Part shown: positions 1 through 9,484 of the stretch, piece after piece
How positions within the stretch are numbered: position 1 is the first letter of the stretch
Layout: each line of letters opens with the position of its first letter
Assembly: GCA_963763135.1 (NCBI GenBank)
Contig: CAVXNJ010000012.1
Span: 310,001 to 374,000, forward strand
DNA: 64,000 nt
Source: JANMZO01 sp963763135
GTDB lineage: Bacteria > Actinomycetota > Acidimicrobiia > Acidimicrobiales > JANYDT01
Direction of reading: 5' to 3'
Translations under genes and position numbers: made by a program
The notes under the pieces: model-generated
What the model was told of the DNA's origin: nothing
The model's input: only the letters and a program-made list of their open reading frames with translations
The model's database searches: none

Positions 1-821
1 CTCAGCGCGCTGACGAACACGATGGAGTCGCAACGCCTCCAAGGTTCCACGGTCGAGCGAAATCCGTCGGCGACTCTTCGCCGTCTTCGGCTCCGAGAAC
101 ACGGGCTCGTACAAGACCGTCGTGAGAGACGACACGATCGAGATCGATCCGTCGTCGAAGTCGACATTCCGCCAGCGAAGACCGAGCGCCTCACCGCGCC
201 GCATACCCGTCGTCGCCAACAGCATCCACATGGCACCGAGCCGATCGCTCGACATGAACGAAAGGAACCCGCCAAGTTGGTCGGATGTCCACGTTTGCTG
301 CTCCACTCGCGACAACGCCGGCGGCCTCGCAACAGCTGCGGGGTTTCGTGACAACAAACCCAACCGCTCGGCATCGGCGAGCGCTCGACGAAGCACGGCA
401 TGAACGTTTCGAACGGTCTTGGCGGACAACGCTGCGCCTTTGCGTCCGCCGCCAGCAAGTAAGCGCGCGATACAGACTCTCGACATCAAATGGTGTAAGC
501 GACTGGAGCGGGCGCGCTCCGATCGCGGCGTTGATGCGTCCAACGGCAATCACGTAACTCGCGTGCGTCGTGGCCCGGAGATTCGGCCGCTGCGCCTCAA
601 CCCACTCGTCGAGGAAGGCGGCGACCGACTTCCGCGAGGCACCTACGTGCCTGCCCTCGTCGGAAGCTACGGATGCAGCCCGCATGGCGACCTCCGCCTC
701 CTTCTTGGTACGAAAGCCGCCCTTCCACTGTTGCCGACGTTTTCCCGTCGCAGGGATCGCGAGCCAACTCGATCACATAGGACCAGGTGGACCCCCGCTT
801 CACTACCGATCCCGACGCCAT
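1..821 (-). pseudogene. Tyrosine recombinase (phage-type integrase), frameshifted, 3' end outside window
   Basis: Reading leftwards from ATG at 821, the three frames joined give an integrase: an N-terminal arm-binding segment (SVVKRGSTWSYVIELARDP), a SAM-like core-binding domain (FLDEWVEAQRPNLRATTHASY) and the start of the catalytic domain with the first catalytic Arg (TTGMRRGEALGLRW, near 195-231). It would cut and rejoin DNA at an attachment site. Two single-base insertions break it: an extra C in the run at 753-755, and an extra T near 450. The catalytic His and Tyr lie beyond position 1. It starts 95 bp from the 3' end of tRNA-Leu and points away, the usual layout of an element integrated in a tRNA. 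It is either a decayed integrase or one broken by base-calling errors. Confidence 0.85.
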
Positions 822-837
822 CGGTGCGGACTATTCC

Positions 838-856
838 GTTAGCAAACGGTTAGCAA
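838..856. repeat. Short direct repeat between integrase and tRNA-Leu
   Basis: GTTAGCAA occurs at 838-845 and again at 849-856, between the integrase start and the tRNA 3' end. Repeats here could be arm-type integrase binding sites, but only two 8-bp copies are visible and no second attachment site is in the window. Confidence 0.3.
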
Positions 857-915
857 GCGGCGATTCGGACCAGGCGGACAGGACGGACGAATTCAGGTTT
901 TCCCAGCTCAGAGGG

Positions 916-1000
916 TGCCCGGGACGGGACTCGAACCCGTACGACCGTTTAAAGTCCGAGGGGTTTAAGCCCTCTGCGTCTGCCATTTCGCCACCCGGGC
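916..1000 (-). tRNA. tRNA-Leu(UAA)
   Basis: The reverse complement folds as an 85-nt class II tRNA. The acceptor stem pairs GCCCGGG with CCCGGGC, followed by discriminator A at 916. The anticodon stem-loop is GAGGG-CTTAAAC-CCCTC, giving anticodon TAA. There is a long variable arm, and the T arm has GGTTCGAGTCC. CCA is not encoded. The integrase directly beyond the 3' end suggests this tRNA is the attachment target of a mobile element. Confidence 0.95.
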
Positions 1001-1019
1001 GGGTGAAGGGACAATCAGC

Positions 1020-1445
1020 CTATGCGGTTGGGTCCTCACTTCGTTTCGATCTCTGGAATTTCGCAGTCTTCGTCACAACCCATACCCAGAAGCTCGCGAG
1101 GTCAGCAACTGCGGCGCGCGCTGCTTCGGGATAGACGAAGGCCGTTGGGTTGGCTGCGATTTCGGGTTCCTCGAACTTCGGCTCCAGACACTCTTCGACC
1201 GTGAGCCCAGCGCTTCGAAACGCTGCGAACCACGTCGACGCCAAATGGTAGTGATTGCGCACCCATTTCATTGGCTGACCCGGGACGATGCCGCCGTAGA
1301 ACGCCTGTCCGCCGGCGATGGCGCCCATCGGGTGCGGGTCAGTCACAACCAAGGTTCCTCCGACGCGAAGAACACGCGACAACTCACGAATCGCAGGGCC
1401 CGGGTCCTCCAAGTGGCAGAGCGCAAGCGACACGATGGATCGCCT
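1020..1445 (-). pseudogene. SAM-dependent methyltransferase, 5'-truncated fragment
   Basis: The reading frame holds the second half of a class I methyltransferase: SLALCHLEDP (post-motif II region), then RELSRVLRVGGTLVVTDPHP (motif III), then a C-terminal half of about 100 residues. The glycine-rich SAM-binding motif I and everything before it are missing. An in-frame stop lies just upstream near 1460, after which the sequence turns into repeats. The gene looks cut by the repeat or mobile sequence at 1450-2003. A normal member would be about 240-260 residues; 138 remain. Confidence 0.65.
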
Positions 1446-1570
1446 ACGCAGTTAGGCCAAGGCAGGGGTGCCCTGGAAACGTTGTCGAAATCCCGCCGGT
1501 TTGTCGGTTTCGTGACGTCGCAAAACCGACAACGAGACACAGAATCGACAACCGTGAGCGTCACCATTGA

Positions 1571-2003
1571 GATCCGCGGCCCCGGCGAGGCTCGAGAGGC
1601 GAAGCGGTTGCGCAGACAGGGCCCGTCCACCATCAAACCGCGGCCCCGGCGAGGGTCGAGAGAAGTGAGCGAAGCGAACGGAGCGAGACTACCGGGACCG
1701 GATGAAGGCCGCCGTGGGCGGGTGACGAAGCGGTAGCGGAGTCGGGGCCCGTCCACCGTCAAACCGCGGCCCCGGCGAGGGTCGAGAGAAGTGAGCGAAG
1801 CGAACGGAGCGAGACTACCGAGACCGGATGAAGGCCGCCGTGGGCGGGTGACGAAGCGGTAGCGGAGTCGGGGCCCGTCCACCGTCAAACCGCGGCCCCG
1901 GCGAGGGTCGAGAGAAGTGAGCGAAGCGAACGGAGCGAGACTACCGAGACCGGATGAAGGCCGCCGTGGGCGGGTGACGAAGCGGTAGCGGAGTCGGGGC
2001 CCG
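1571..2003. repeat. 126-bp tandem repeat, three full units plus a partial
   Basis: Copies of a 126-bp unit begin at 1625, 1751 and 1877, nearly identical, with a degenerate partial unit at 1571-1624 and a broken end at 2003. Each unit contains GTGAGCGAAGCGAACGGAGC, a low-complexity string. Because 126 is divisible by 3, an antisense frame stays open across the array, but its product is only the repeat itself and resembles no protein family I know. I treat it as non-coding. Confidence 0.85.
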
Positions 2004-2046
2004 TCCACCGTCGAAAATTGTCATACCCCCTCCCGATACTGATGGC

Positions 2047-2439
2047 ATGACGAGAATCCATGTTTCAGACCCGGCGCCGTGGGCTTCTCCTGACAATTCG
2101 ACCACGGTGAACGCTCGTTGTTTCGTCGACCTGGCCCAGGCGGTGTCGCAGGCCACCCGTTCGTGTGGCTTAGCGCCGCCGGGGTTTCAGACACTTCCGA
2201 AGCTCGGAGCCTACGGCCGGGTTCTGCGCCGCACCCGTGGCGGTGCGGTCGTGGCTATCCGAACGATGGGAAAATCTCCCTCGCAAGTCAGAGACGACAT
2301 GATCGACGGTGTTATTCGTCTCCAGGGAAACCTGAGCGCAGAAGAGCAGGGCCGGTTGCGTGACCGCTTGCGCTCGGGATCACCGCTGGAAGCCGGTCAT
2401 GAGTCCGTTGCAGCTCGGCCCCGGCCGATTGCGGCGTAG
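2047..2439 (+). CDS. Conserved hypothetical protein
   Basis: A 130-residue soluble basic protein; I do not recognise a family. The N-terminus (MTRIHVSDPAPWASPDNSTT) is polar. A mid-region FVDLAQAVSQA helix is followed by a short core with LRRTRGGAVVAIR and a helical tail (DMIDGVIRLQGNLSAEEQ). No signal peptide or membrane segment. It lies between a repeat array and the acidic membrane protein gene, same strand, with an 86-bp gap. Coding is supported by length, composition and lack of a better competing frame. Confidence 0.6.
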   Translation: MTRIHVSDPAPWASPDNSTTVNARCFVDLAQAVSQATRSCGLAPPGFQTLPKLGAYGRVLRRTRGGAVVAIRTMGKSPSQVRDDMIDGVIRLQGNLSAEEQGRLRDRLRSGSPLEAGHESVAARPRPIAA

Positions 2440-2525
2440 CCGCTGTGCGTTCGCCGAAGCCGTTTCGACCACAGGGAGGGCTCGCATTCCTCGGCAAGTC
2501 GCGTTCGTCCCGTAGGCTGGGAGCT

Positions 2526-5114
2526 ATGAGTAACGCAGGCGACGACAAGGGCAAGCGCGGCCTCTTTAGGCGCGTGCGTCCGTCGACGAAACCCAGTGCC
2601 GCTCCGCCGGCAGGGAATCCTGGTCGACGCGCTCCAGAGCCCAAGCGCTCGGGCGACATGTTTGCCCGCCGCGGACGCGAAGACGCATGGTCTTCCAGTG
2701 CTTGGGATGACGACGGATGGGACGACGACTTCAGCGACCGGTCGCGTCGGGCATCCATTCGGCCCGCAGCCGACCCGAAACCTGAAGCAGTCGACGCCTG
2801 GCTCACCTCAGACAAAGACGACTTCGACGACATAACCCGTGACATTGCGGTCAAGTGGAGCGGAAAGGAGCCGTCGGCGGCTCAGACCCTGCCTGCTGGA
2901 GCTACCTGGGACGACCCGATCGACCCACCGGAGGGACAAGCTCTCGGTGCCGAGTCGCTCCTAGCCGACCCACTCGAAGCCGACGATCTTGCGTCCGACG
3001 ATTTTGCGTCCGACGCCTCCTACACGAGCGCCCCGGAGACCAGCACCGTTGAGGCTGACAGTTCGTTTCCCTTGGCCGACGCATCGACGCCGTCGATCGC
3101 CGACGACATTTCCGCGCCGGATTTGCTGCAGGCCCCTGATGATCTCCCGGCGGTCGACGACCTCGACGAGAACCCCGCGGAAGACTTTTCGGCCGAGGAG
3201 ATTCTTGCGGAAGAAGCGTCGATAGACAGCCTTCCAACCGAATTCCACGCCGCTGAGGTACAAGGCGACGAAGCGCCGGAAGACGCGATGCAGGATGCAG
3301 AAATCGTTTCCCACGAGGCCTTGGCGGCCGACGTCGCCGACTTCGCCCCTGGTGACGGGTTCATGAAATGGGACTCCGCCGCCTCCGCTCCCTCCGATCC
3401 GGTTGTCGATGAGGCCCCGGCGCCCGAGTTCCACGACGAGCCCGACCCCGCAACAGCGCAACTCTCCTTCGACGCCGTCACAGGCGGGTCGCTCGACGCG
3501 CCAACTGACTCCGAACCAACTGACTCCGAACCAACTGTTTCGTCATCAGCTGAGTTCGTTTCCGCCGTCGCAACCAGCGTCGAGCCTCCCGTGGCAGCTG
3601 TGCACGAAGTGATCGGCCCCGACGGTGAACGTGACCTGTTCCTTGAAGATCTTTACGCCGAACTCGAAGACGTACCTCCGTCTAAGCATGCATCGGCCCA
3701 CTCGACCACCCACGGCGATCCGGTTCCGGCGGCCCCACCGGTATCAGCCGACGCCTCGGTGCATGAGCCCGAGCCGCCTGTCAGTACTGAGCAGCCCCTA
3801 CGCGCTGAACCCGAGTTCGCCACCGAAAGCGACCTCGACGCGGACTTCTCCGATCTAGCCGTCGCTCCCGACGAGCCCCTGTCGGACGCGGTCCCTGAGC
3901 CGGCCTACGAAATCGACTCGGTAACGACAACCGACTTCCTCAGCCCCCAGCCGGCCGACGACGACCTCGAAGCTGACGACGACGCCACGCAACTCCTCGA
4001 CATCGCAGACATCCCGGTCTCACCCACGAAGCCCGGGGCCACGTTTGAGGTAGCCGACGACTTCCCCGAGTTCGCTCCGGACTTTTCGCCGCCACCGCGC
4101 CCTCGATGGAAGCCGAGACCGAATCAGAAAACGAAGCCGAAGCACCCGAGGAAATCGGCGCCGCGCACGATCCGGTGTCTGCCGACGAACTCGACCACGC
4201 CGGGGCCACCCACGAAGCCGCCACCCACGAAGCCGCCACCCCCGAAGCCACCACCCACGAAGCCATCAACGTCGCCGACCACGGCGATGACGACACGTTC
4301 CCGGCTCTGACGAACCGGGGCAGCTTCGTCGACGCGCTCAACGATGAGCCGACGGATCACGCCGACTCCCATGATTGGGACGTGCCCGAGAGCGCCGAAG
4401 CCCTCGACTACAGCGAGGACTCCAACGCCGAGCAGTCCGACGCGTCCCAGACTCAGCCGGCACCACGAGCCGATGCCCGACCGTACGGGTCGCTCGGCTC
4501 GTCGGCCCAACCAGCTCCGAATCCGACTGCACCCCAATACGCTCCCGCCGCTCAGGCCGCGCTCGACCGTGGTGTCGGCACGGCTCCGCAACGCTATGCA
4601 CCGGCCGCGGCCCTAGCATCGGTCGACACCACCGGGAGTACGCGTGTTCTCACCGCGGCCGGTCTGGGCCTGATCGCGGTCGAATCTGTTCGGATGTTGG
4701 GCGACGTGGCGTCGGCGCTGTCGACGAACACGGCCGACCGCCTCGGCTCACTCGATCCGGTCCACCGACTCGGCCAGGCCTTTGCCGATCTCGGCGTTAC
4801 GCACGGGGCGGTGCTCACGCTCGGTGTGGGCCTGCTCGCCCTTCCGCAAATTCTCAGCCGTCGCCTCTCCGACAAGGCGGCCACCAAAACGGGCCTCGGC
4901 CTGGGTCTCGCGCTCGATCAGCGGCATTATCGGCGTCGTCGGCGGGATTGCGGCCCTGCGCACCGGCGTTCGGGCCAACGACGCTGCCAATATCGACAAC
5001 AACTTCGGTTCAGTGGCGCACTACGTCGCCAACGTCCTGGCCACCACCGGAGCAAGCCTCGTGGCAATGGTCAGCGCATTCCGCACACTCGATCTGAGCG
5101 ATTCCGAGGACTGA
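2526..5114 (+). CDS. Large acidic, disordered protein with C-terminal membrane segments (frameshifted)
   Basis: Translation starts at ATG 2526 (MSNAGDDKGKRGLFRRVRP). A basic N-terminus is followed by about 600 residues of acidic, Asp/Glu/Ala/Pro-rich low-complexity sequence with small repeats such as ATHEAATHEAATPEATTHEA. The C-terminal 200 residues have four hydrophobic helices (VLTAAGLGLIAVESVRMLG; GAVLTLGVGLLALPQIL; ISGIIGVVGGIAAL; YVANVLATTGASLVAMVSAF). The frame changes twice: a missing base near the T-run at 4083-4086, and an extra base near 4911 that restores the original frame. A membrane anchor with a long charged cytoplasmic arm is the likely architecture; function unknown. Confidence 0.6.
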
Positions 5115-5152
5115 TCTCGAAACACCCCGTTGGCAACCCTCGGGGGCGTTGC

Positions 5153-5812
5153 CTACGTTGCGGCCGGCAACAGCCAGGCTTGAAAGAACTCGGTGTGGCG
5201 CTCCTGCCACTCCTCAGACGTGATGGCGAAACGCACGTGGTCTTCCCAGACGCCGTTGATCTCGAGAAAGCGAAGGGCGACGCCCTCGTTGCGGATACCG
5301 AGTTTCTCAACAACACGTAGCGAGCGGGCGTTGCGCGGGATGATCGCGATCTCGATGCGGTGGAGCCCGAGCTCCTCGAAGCAGAAACAAAGCGCACATA
5401 CGACCGCTTCGGACGTCAGGCTCCGACCCGCCCAGGCCTGATCGATCCAGTACCCGATGCTTCCGCCCTGCATCGCGCCCCGCTGGACGTTGTTGACGTT
5501 GCACTCGCCGACGAGTCGATCTTCGAAGAACACGCCGAAGCCGTAGGCCGTTCCGGTGGCACGGTCGCGGTCACGCATGTCGCAGCGGGCGTCGTATGCG
5601 CGACGCACTTCGACGGCGTTCGGCGCGCTCGGCGGGCGTTGCGGCTCCCACGGCTCCAGCCAGTCGGCATTTCGACGGCGCACTTCCTGCCACGCGAGGA
5701 AGTCGGATGGCCGCAGCGGACGCATCGTGACGCGCTTGCCGTGCAGGATCGGACCCATCGCACCGGCGACGAGACGATCGGCTAGGGGAAAGCGCCACCT
5801 CTGCGAGGACAT
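5153..5812 (-). CDS. GNAT N-acetyltransferase, RimJ/RimL type
   Basis: About 219 residues starting MSSQRWRFPLADRLVAG. RimJ-type signatures are LHGKRVTMRPLRPSDF near the N-terminus, GYWIDQAWAGRSLTSEAV in the middle and GLHRIEIAIIPRNARSLRVV covering the acetyl-CoA-binding region, ending with the family's usual WEDHVRFAITSEEW. It likely transfers acetyl from acetyl-CoA to a protein N-terminus or small amine; the substrate cannot be read from sequence. An upstream start at 5911 is open, but its residues are unlike the family. It converges with the acidic membrane protein gene, 38 bp apart. Confidence 0.85.
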   Translation of the reverse strand: MSSQRWRFPLADRLVAGAMGPILHGKRVTMRPLRPSDFLAWQEVRRRNADWLEPWEPQRPPSAPNAVEVRRAYDARCDMRDRDRATGTAYGFGVFFEDRLVGECNVNNVQRGAMQGGSIGYWIDQAWAGRSLTSEAVVCALCFCFEELGLHRIEIAIIPRNARSLRVVEKLGIRNEGVALRFLEINGVWEDHVRFAITSEEWQERHTEFFQAWLLPAAT

Positions 5813-5961
5813 ACGTTGATCGTAGTCATCGATCAGGACCAACATCCCAACCGTCCGCCATCCGTAGCGATTTTGGCGACATCGGGACGCTCGTGACCAG
5901 AGTCGGGACACGAGACCTATTGCTCATCCCGTCGAGTGGGTTACGCTGCATGAGCCGCTAC

Positions 5962-6173
5962 GACACGGGCGGGAGAGCTTCACCGGGCAACCAGTCCGGA
6001 AAAGCGCCGTAGGAGCAACCTCCCCGGAACCTCTCAGGCCAACGTACCGTTTGTGTCAGGCAACGCTGGAGAGCAGATCGATCGACGTGCAAGCCGCACA
6101 CCGGTCGACCTCACCGAAGGTGGAAATCCGATTCCGGTCGGGTGAATCTCTCAGGTAACCAGGACAGCGGGGG
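5962..6173 (+). promoter_or_regulatory. Tandem glycine riboswitch (gcvT motif) upstream of gcvP
   Basis: Two glycine aptamers in series. The first has CGGGAGAG near 5969, GCCGTAGGAGCAA near 6006 and CCTCTCAGGCCAA near 6031. The second has CTGGAGAGCAGATC near 6068, CACCGAAGGTGGAAATCC near 6112 and ATCTCTCAGGTAACCAGGACAGCGGGGG near 6146 in pieces typical of the class. The class binds two glycines and in actinobacteria usually switches on glycine-cleavage genes. It ends about 65 nt before the gcvP start, so it almost certainly controls that gene. Confidence 0.92.
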
Positions 6174-6238
6174 AACCGAGTATCCGCACGTAGGCGCGCC
6201 ACCGCACGCCTCGACGATTCCCCGAGGTTCTGTTGAAC

Positions 6239-9142
6239 ATGAACGTTTCTGCGTCCGACCACTCGTCGGCGATCGCCCCTGAGCAATTTGCCTCGCGCCA
6301 TCTCGGCCCGTCGGCTGACGACACGGCCAAGATCCTGGCCACGCTCGGAGTGACGTCACTCGACGAACTCCTGGATCAGACCGTTCCGGCCGCGATCAAA
6401 CTCAACGAGTCCCTCGCGCTCGCTCCTGCACTCACCGAGGTCGAAGCGCTGGCCCGTCTTCGTGCGATCGCCGGCGAGAACACCGTTGTGCAGTCCATGA
6501 TCGGCCAGGGTTACTACGGCACCCACGTTCCCGGCGTGATCCTTCGCAACGTTCTGGAAAACCCGGCCTGGTACACGGCGTACACGCCCTACCAGCCCGA
6601 GATCAGCCAGGGTCGACTCGAAGCCCTCCTGAACTTCCAGACAATGGTCGCGGATCTCACTGGCATGGACCTGGCCAGTGCTTCGCTGCTCGACGAGGCC
6701 ACGGCCGCCGCGGAGGCGATGGGGGTCGCTCGGCGTCAGAGCAAGTCGAAGTCGAATCGCTTTCTCGTCGACGCGGACTGCCACCCTCAGGTGATTGCGG
6801 TCGTGCAGACCCGGGCGGAACCGCTCGGCATTGAAGTGGTGGTAAGTACACCTACGGTTGAAGCGGTCACCATCGACGACGGCGTATTCGGTGCTGTGCT
6901 CGCCTGGCCCGGATCAAGTGGTGCGATCGTCGACCACACCGACACGATCAAGGCCATTCACAGCCTTGGCGGCATCGCATGTGTTGCTACCGACCTGTTG
7001 GCCTGTGTACTTCTGGACCCGCCCGGCGCGGTGGGAGCCGACCTGGTGATCGGCTCGGCGCAGCGCTTTGGCGTTCCGTTCGGATACGGAGGACCGCATG
7101 CGGGATTTGTCGCCGTCCGAGACGCCCACAAACGGGCCCTTCCGGGACGGTTGGTCGGAGTCAGCGTCGACACCAAAGGTCGGACCGCCATGCGCCTGGC
7201 CCTTCAGACCCGCGAGCAGCACATTCGTCGGGAGAAGGCGACCAGCAACATATGCACGGCCCAGGTTCTGCTGGCCGTTATGGCCGGGATGTACGGCTGC
7301 TACCACGGCCCCGACGGGCTCCGTCGAATCGCCGGCAACGTTCATACGCGCACAAACCTTCTTGCGGCCGGGATCGGGCAGATCGCCGGGGCCGACGTCG
7401 TCAACACGACCTGGTTCGACACGCTCACGGTGCGCGTTTCCTCCCAAGCCGACACCGTCGTGGCCGCCGCGTTGGCGAGCGGAATCAACCTTCGCCGCAT
7501 CGACGCTGACCACGTCGGCATCAGCTGCGACGAGACGACAACCCAGGAGCACATCGACGCCGTGCTCGTGGCACTCGGCGGAACGCCAACCGGCACGCAG
7601 AGCGCCACACTCGCATCGGGGATTCCCGATTCGCTCCTTCGCACCAGCGAGATCCTCACCCATCCCACGTTCTCCCGCTACCGCTCGGAGACCGAGATGC
7701 TCCGCTACCTGCGTCGCCTCGCCGACAAGGATCTAGCCCTCGACCGCACGATGATTCCGCTCGGCAGTTGCACGATGAAGCTCAACGCCACGACGGAGAT
7801 GATCCCGATTACGTGGCCCGAGTTCGCGAACCTGCATCCGTTCGCGCCGAGTGATCAGGCCGCCGGATACCACCGGCTGTTGAGTGAACTCGAAGCCATG
7901 CTCGTGGAAGTAACGGGCTACGACGCCGTCTCCCTGCAGCCCAACGCCGGCTCACAGGGCGAGTTCAGCGGTCTTTTGGCTATCCGGGCCTACCACCAGT
8001 CCCGCGGTGATCTGCACCGCAATGTCTGTCTCATTCCGTCATCGGCCCACGGCACGAATGCGGCGAGTGCGGCAATGTGCGGCATGCACGTTGTGGTGGT
8101 GGCCTGCGACGACCACGGCAACGTCGACATCGCCGATCTTCAATCCAAGATCACCGAGCATGCGGCAAACCTAAGCGCGCTGATGATTACGTACCCGTCG
8201 ACCCACGGCGTGTTCGAAACCGCGATTCGTGACATCTGCGCAATGGTCCACGATGCGGGTGGTCAGGTCTACCTCGACGGGGCGAACTTCAACGCGCTCG
8301 TCGGCGTCGCAAAGCCCGGAAAGTTCGGGGCCGACGTGAGTCACCTGAACCTGCACAAGACGTTCTGCATCCCTCACGGTGGCGGTGGCCCGGGCGTCGG
8401 GCCGGTCTGCGTGAAGAGTCACCTTGCTCCGTTCCTACCCGGACACCCGGGGCTCCCGGGAACGTCGTCGGTCAACGCCTCGAAGGCTTCCACGAGCAAT
8501 CCGGTTGGCAGCACAACCTCTGCTCCGTATGGCTCGGCGGGCATTCTTCCGATTCCTTATGCCTACATATCGATGATGGGTGCCGACGGGCTGCGAGCCG
8601 CAACCGCACTCGCCATTGCCAACGCGAACTACATCGCCAAGCGCCTCGAAGGCCACTTCCCCGTCCTCTACACGGGGGCCAACGGACGCGTCGCCCACGA
8701 ATGCATTCTCGACATTCGGCCCATCACCCACGACACCGGCGTCAGCGTCGACGACATCGCAAAGCGCCTGATCGACTACGGCTTCCACGCCCCGACGATG
8801 TCATTCCCCGTGTCCGGGACCCTGATGGTCGAGCCCACCGAAAGCGAGTCCGTCGAGGAGCTCGACCGGTTCTGCGACGCGATGATCGCGATCCGAGGCG
8901 AAATCGACCGGGTGGCGTCGGGCGAATGGCCGAACGACGACAACCCCCTGGCCAACGCGCCGATCACCGCCGAAGACGCCACGGCCGACGAGTGGACCCA
9001 CCCCTACTCCCGCTCGGTTGCGGCGTATCCGCTCGCATCGCTTCGTCGCCACAAGTACTGGCCGCCGGTCAGCCGGATCGATGGCGCCTACGGCGACCGC
9101 AACGTCGTCTGTTCCTGCCCGCCCATCGACAGCTACATGTAG
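6239..9142 (+). CDS. gcvP: Glycine dehydrogenase (decarboxylating), P protein
   Basis: A full-length, single-polypeptide P protein (967 residues from ATG 6239; a TTG two codons earlier is possible). It decarboxylates glycine with PLP and passes the aminomethyl group to lipoyl-H protein. Visible marks are the N-terminal FASRHLGPS, the Gly-rich SNICTAQVLLAVMAGMYG, LDRTMIPLGSCTMKLNAT at the start of the second half, and the PLP lysine in HLNLHKTFCIPHGGGGPG. gcvT, gcvH and lpd are not in the window. Control is by the tandem glycine riboswitch just upstream. Confidence 0.97.
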   Translation: MNVSASDHSSAIAPEQFASRHLGPSADDTAKILATLGVTSLDELLDQTVPAAIKLNESLALAPALTEVEALARLRAIAGENTVVQSMIGQGYYGTHVPGVILRNVLENPAWYTAYTPYQPEISQGRLEALLNFQTMVADLTGMDLASASLLDEATAAAEAMGVARRQSKSKSNRFLVDADCHPQVIAVVQTRAEPLGIEVVVSTPTVEAVTIDDGVFGAVLAWPGSSGAIVDHTDTIKAIHSLGGIACVATDLLACVLLDPPGAVGADLVIGSAQRFGVPFGYGGPHAGFVAVRDAHKRALPGRLVGVSVDTKGRTAMRLALQTREQHIRREKATSNICTAQVLLAVMAGMYGCYHGPDGLRRIAGNVHTRTNLLAAGIGQIAGADVVNTTWFDTLTVRVSSQADTVVAAALASGINLRRIDADHVGISCDETTTQEHIDAVLVALGGTPTGTQSATLASGIPDSLLRTSEILTHPTFSRYRSETEMLRYLRRLADKDLALDRTMIPLGSCTMKLNATTEMIPITWPEFANLHPFAPSDQAAGYHRLLSELEAMLVEVTGYDAVSLQPNAGSQGEFSGLLAIRAYHQSRGDLHRNVCLIPSSAHGTNAASAAMCGMHVVVVACDDHGNVDIADLQSKITEHAANLSALMITYPSTHGVFETAIRDICAMVHDAGGQVYLDGANFNALVGVAKPGKFGADVSHLNLHKTFCIPHGGGGPGVGPVCVKSHLAPFLPGHPGLPGTSSVNASKASTSNPVGSTTSAPYGSAGILPIPYAYISMMGADGLRAATALAIANANYIAKRLEGHFPVLYTGANGRVAHECILDIRPITHDTGVSVDDIAKRLIDYGFHAPTMSFPVSGTLMVEPTESESVEELDRFCDAMIAIRGEIDRVASGEWPNDDNPLANAPITAEDATADEWTHPYSRSVAAYPLASLRRHKYWPPVSRIDGAYGDRNVVCSCPPIDSYM

Positions 9143-9194
9143 GTTCGGCGGCGAAAGCGGGGCGGGGGCGGGGCCTGGGCTGGGCTGGAAACCC

Positions 9195-9474
9195 AACTCG
9201 CACCGCCACGCCTCCAACCCGCCGCAGACAGGTACCCAACCCACCCAAAACCGGCCGACCCACGCACCAAGACAGCCAAGTTGGGTACCAAAACCACCCC
9301 AGTCGGGAGCCAAAAACCACCCGGCCGAACCTCTCCGGCCGAAAACCCAACCCGCACCGCCAGCCTCCAACCCGCCGCAGACAGGTACCCAACCCACCCA
9401 AAACCGGCCGACCCACGCACCAAGACAGCCAAGTTGGGTACCAAAACCACCCAAGTCGGGAGCCAACCAACGCG
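9195..9474. repeat. Two-copy 153-bp repeat containing GGTACCCAAC hairpins
   Basis: The stretch between gcvP and the MFS gene is two copies of a 153-bp unit. Each contains a perfect 10-bp inverted repeat, GGTACCCAAC...GTTGGGTACC, at 9231-9289 and 9384-9442 (59 bp end to end). Long frames cross it on both strands but encode only Pro/Thr/Arg-rich repeats, so I see no gene here. The same arms occur in the array at 53.8-54.7 kb. Confidence 0.85.
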
Positions 9475-9484
9475 TGGCCGAGAG

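Noticed and set aside
1343..2008. A 221-codon antisense frame with three repeats
   Set aside because: It is the translation of the 126-bp DNA repeat, with no family resemblance, and runs on into unrelated sequence.
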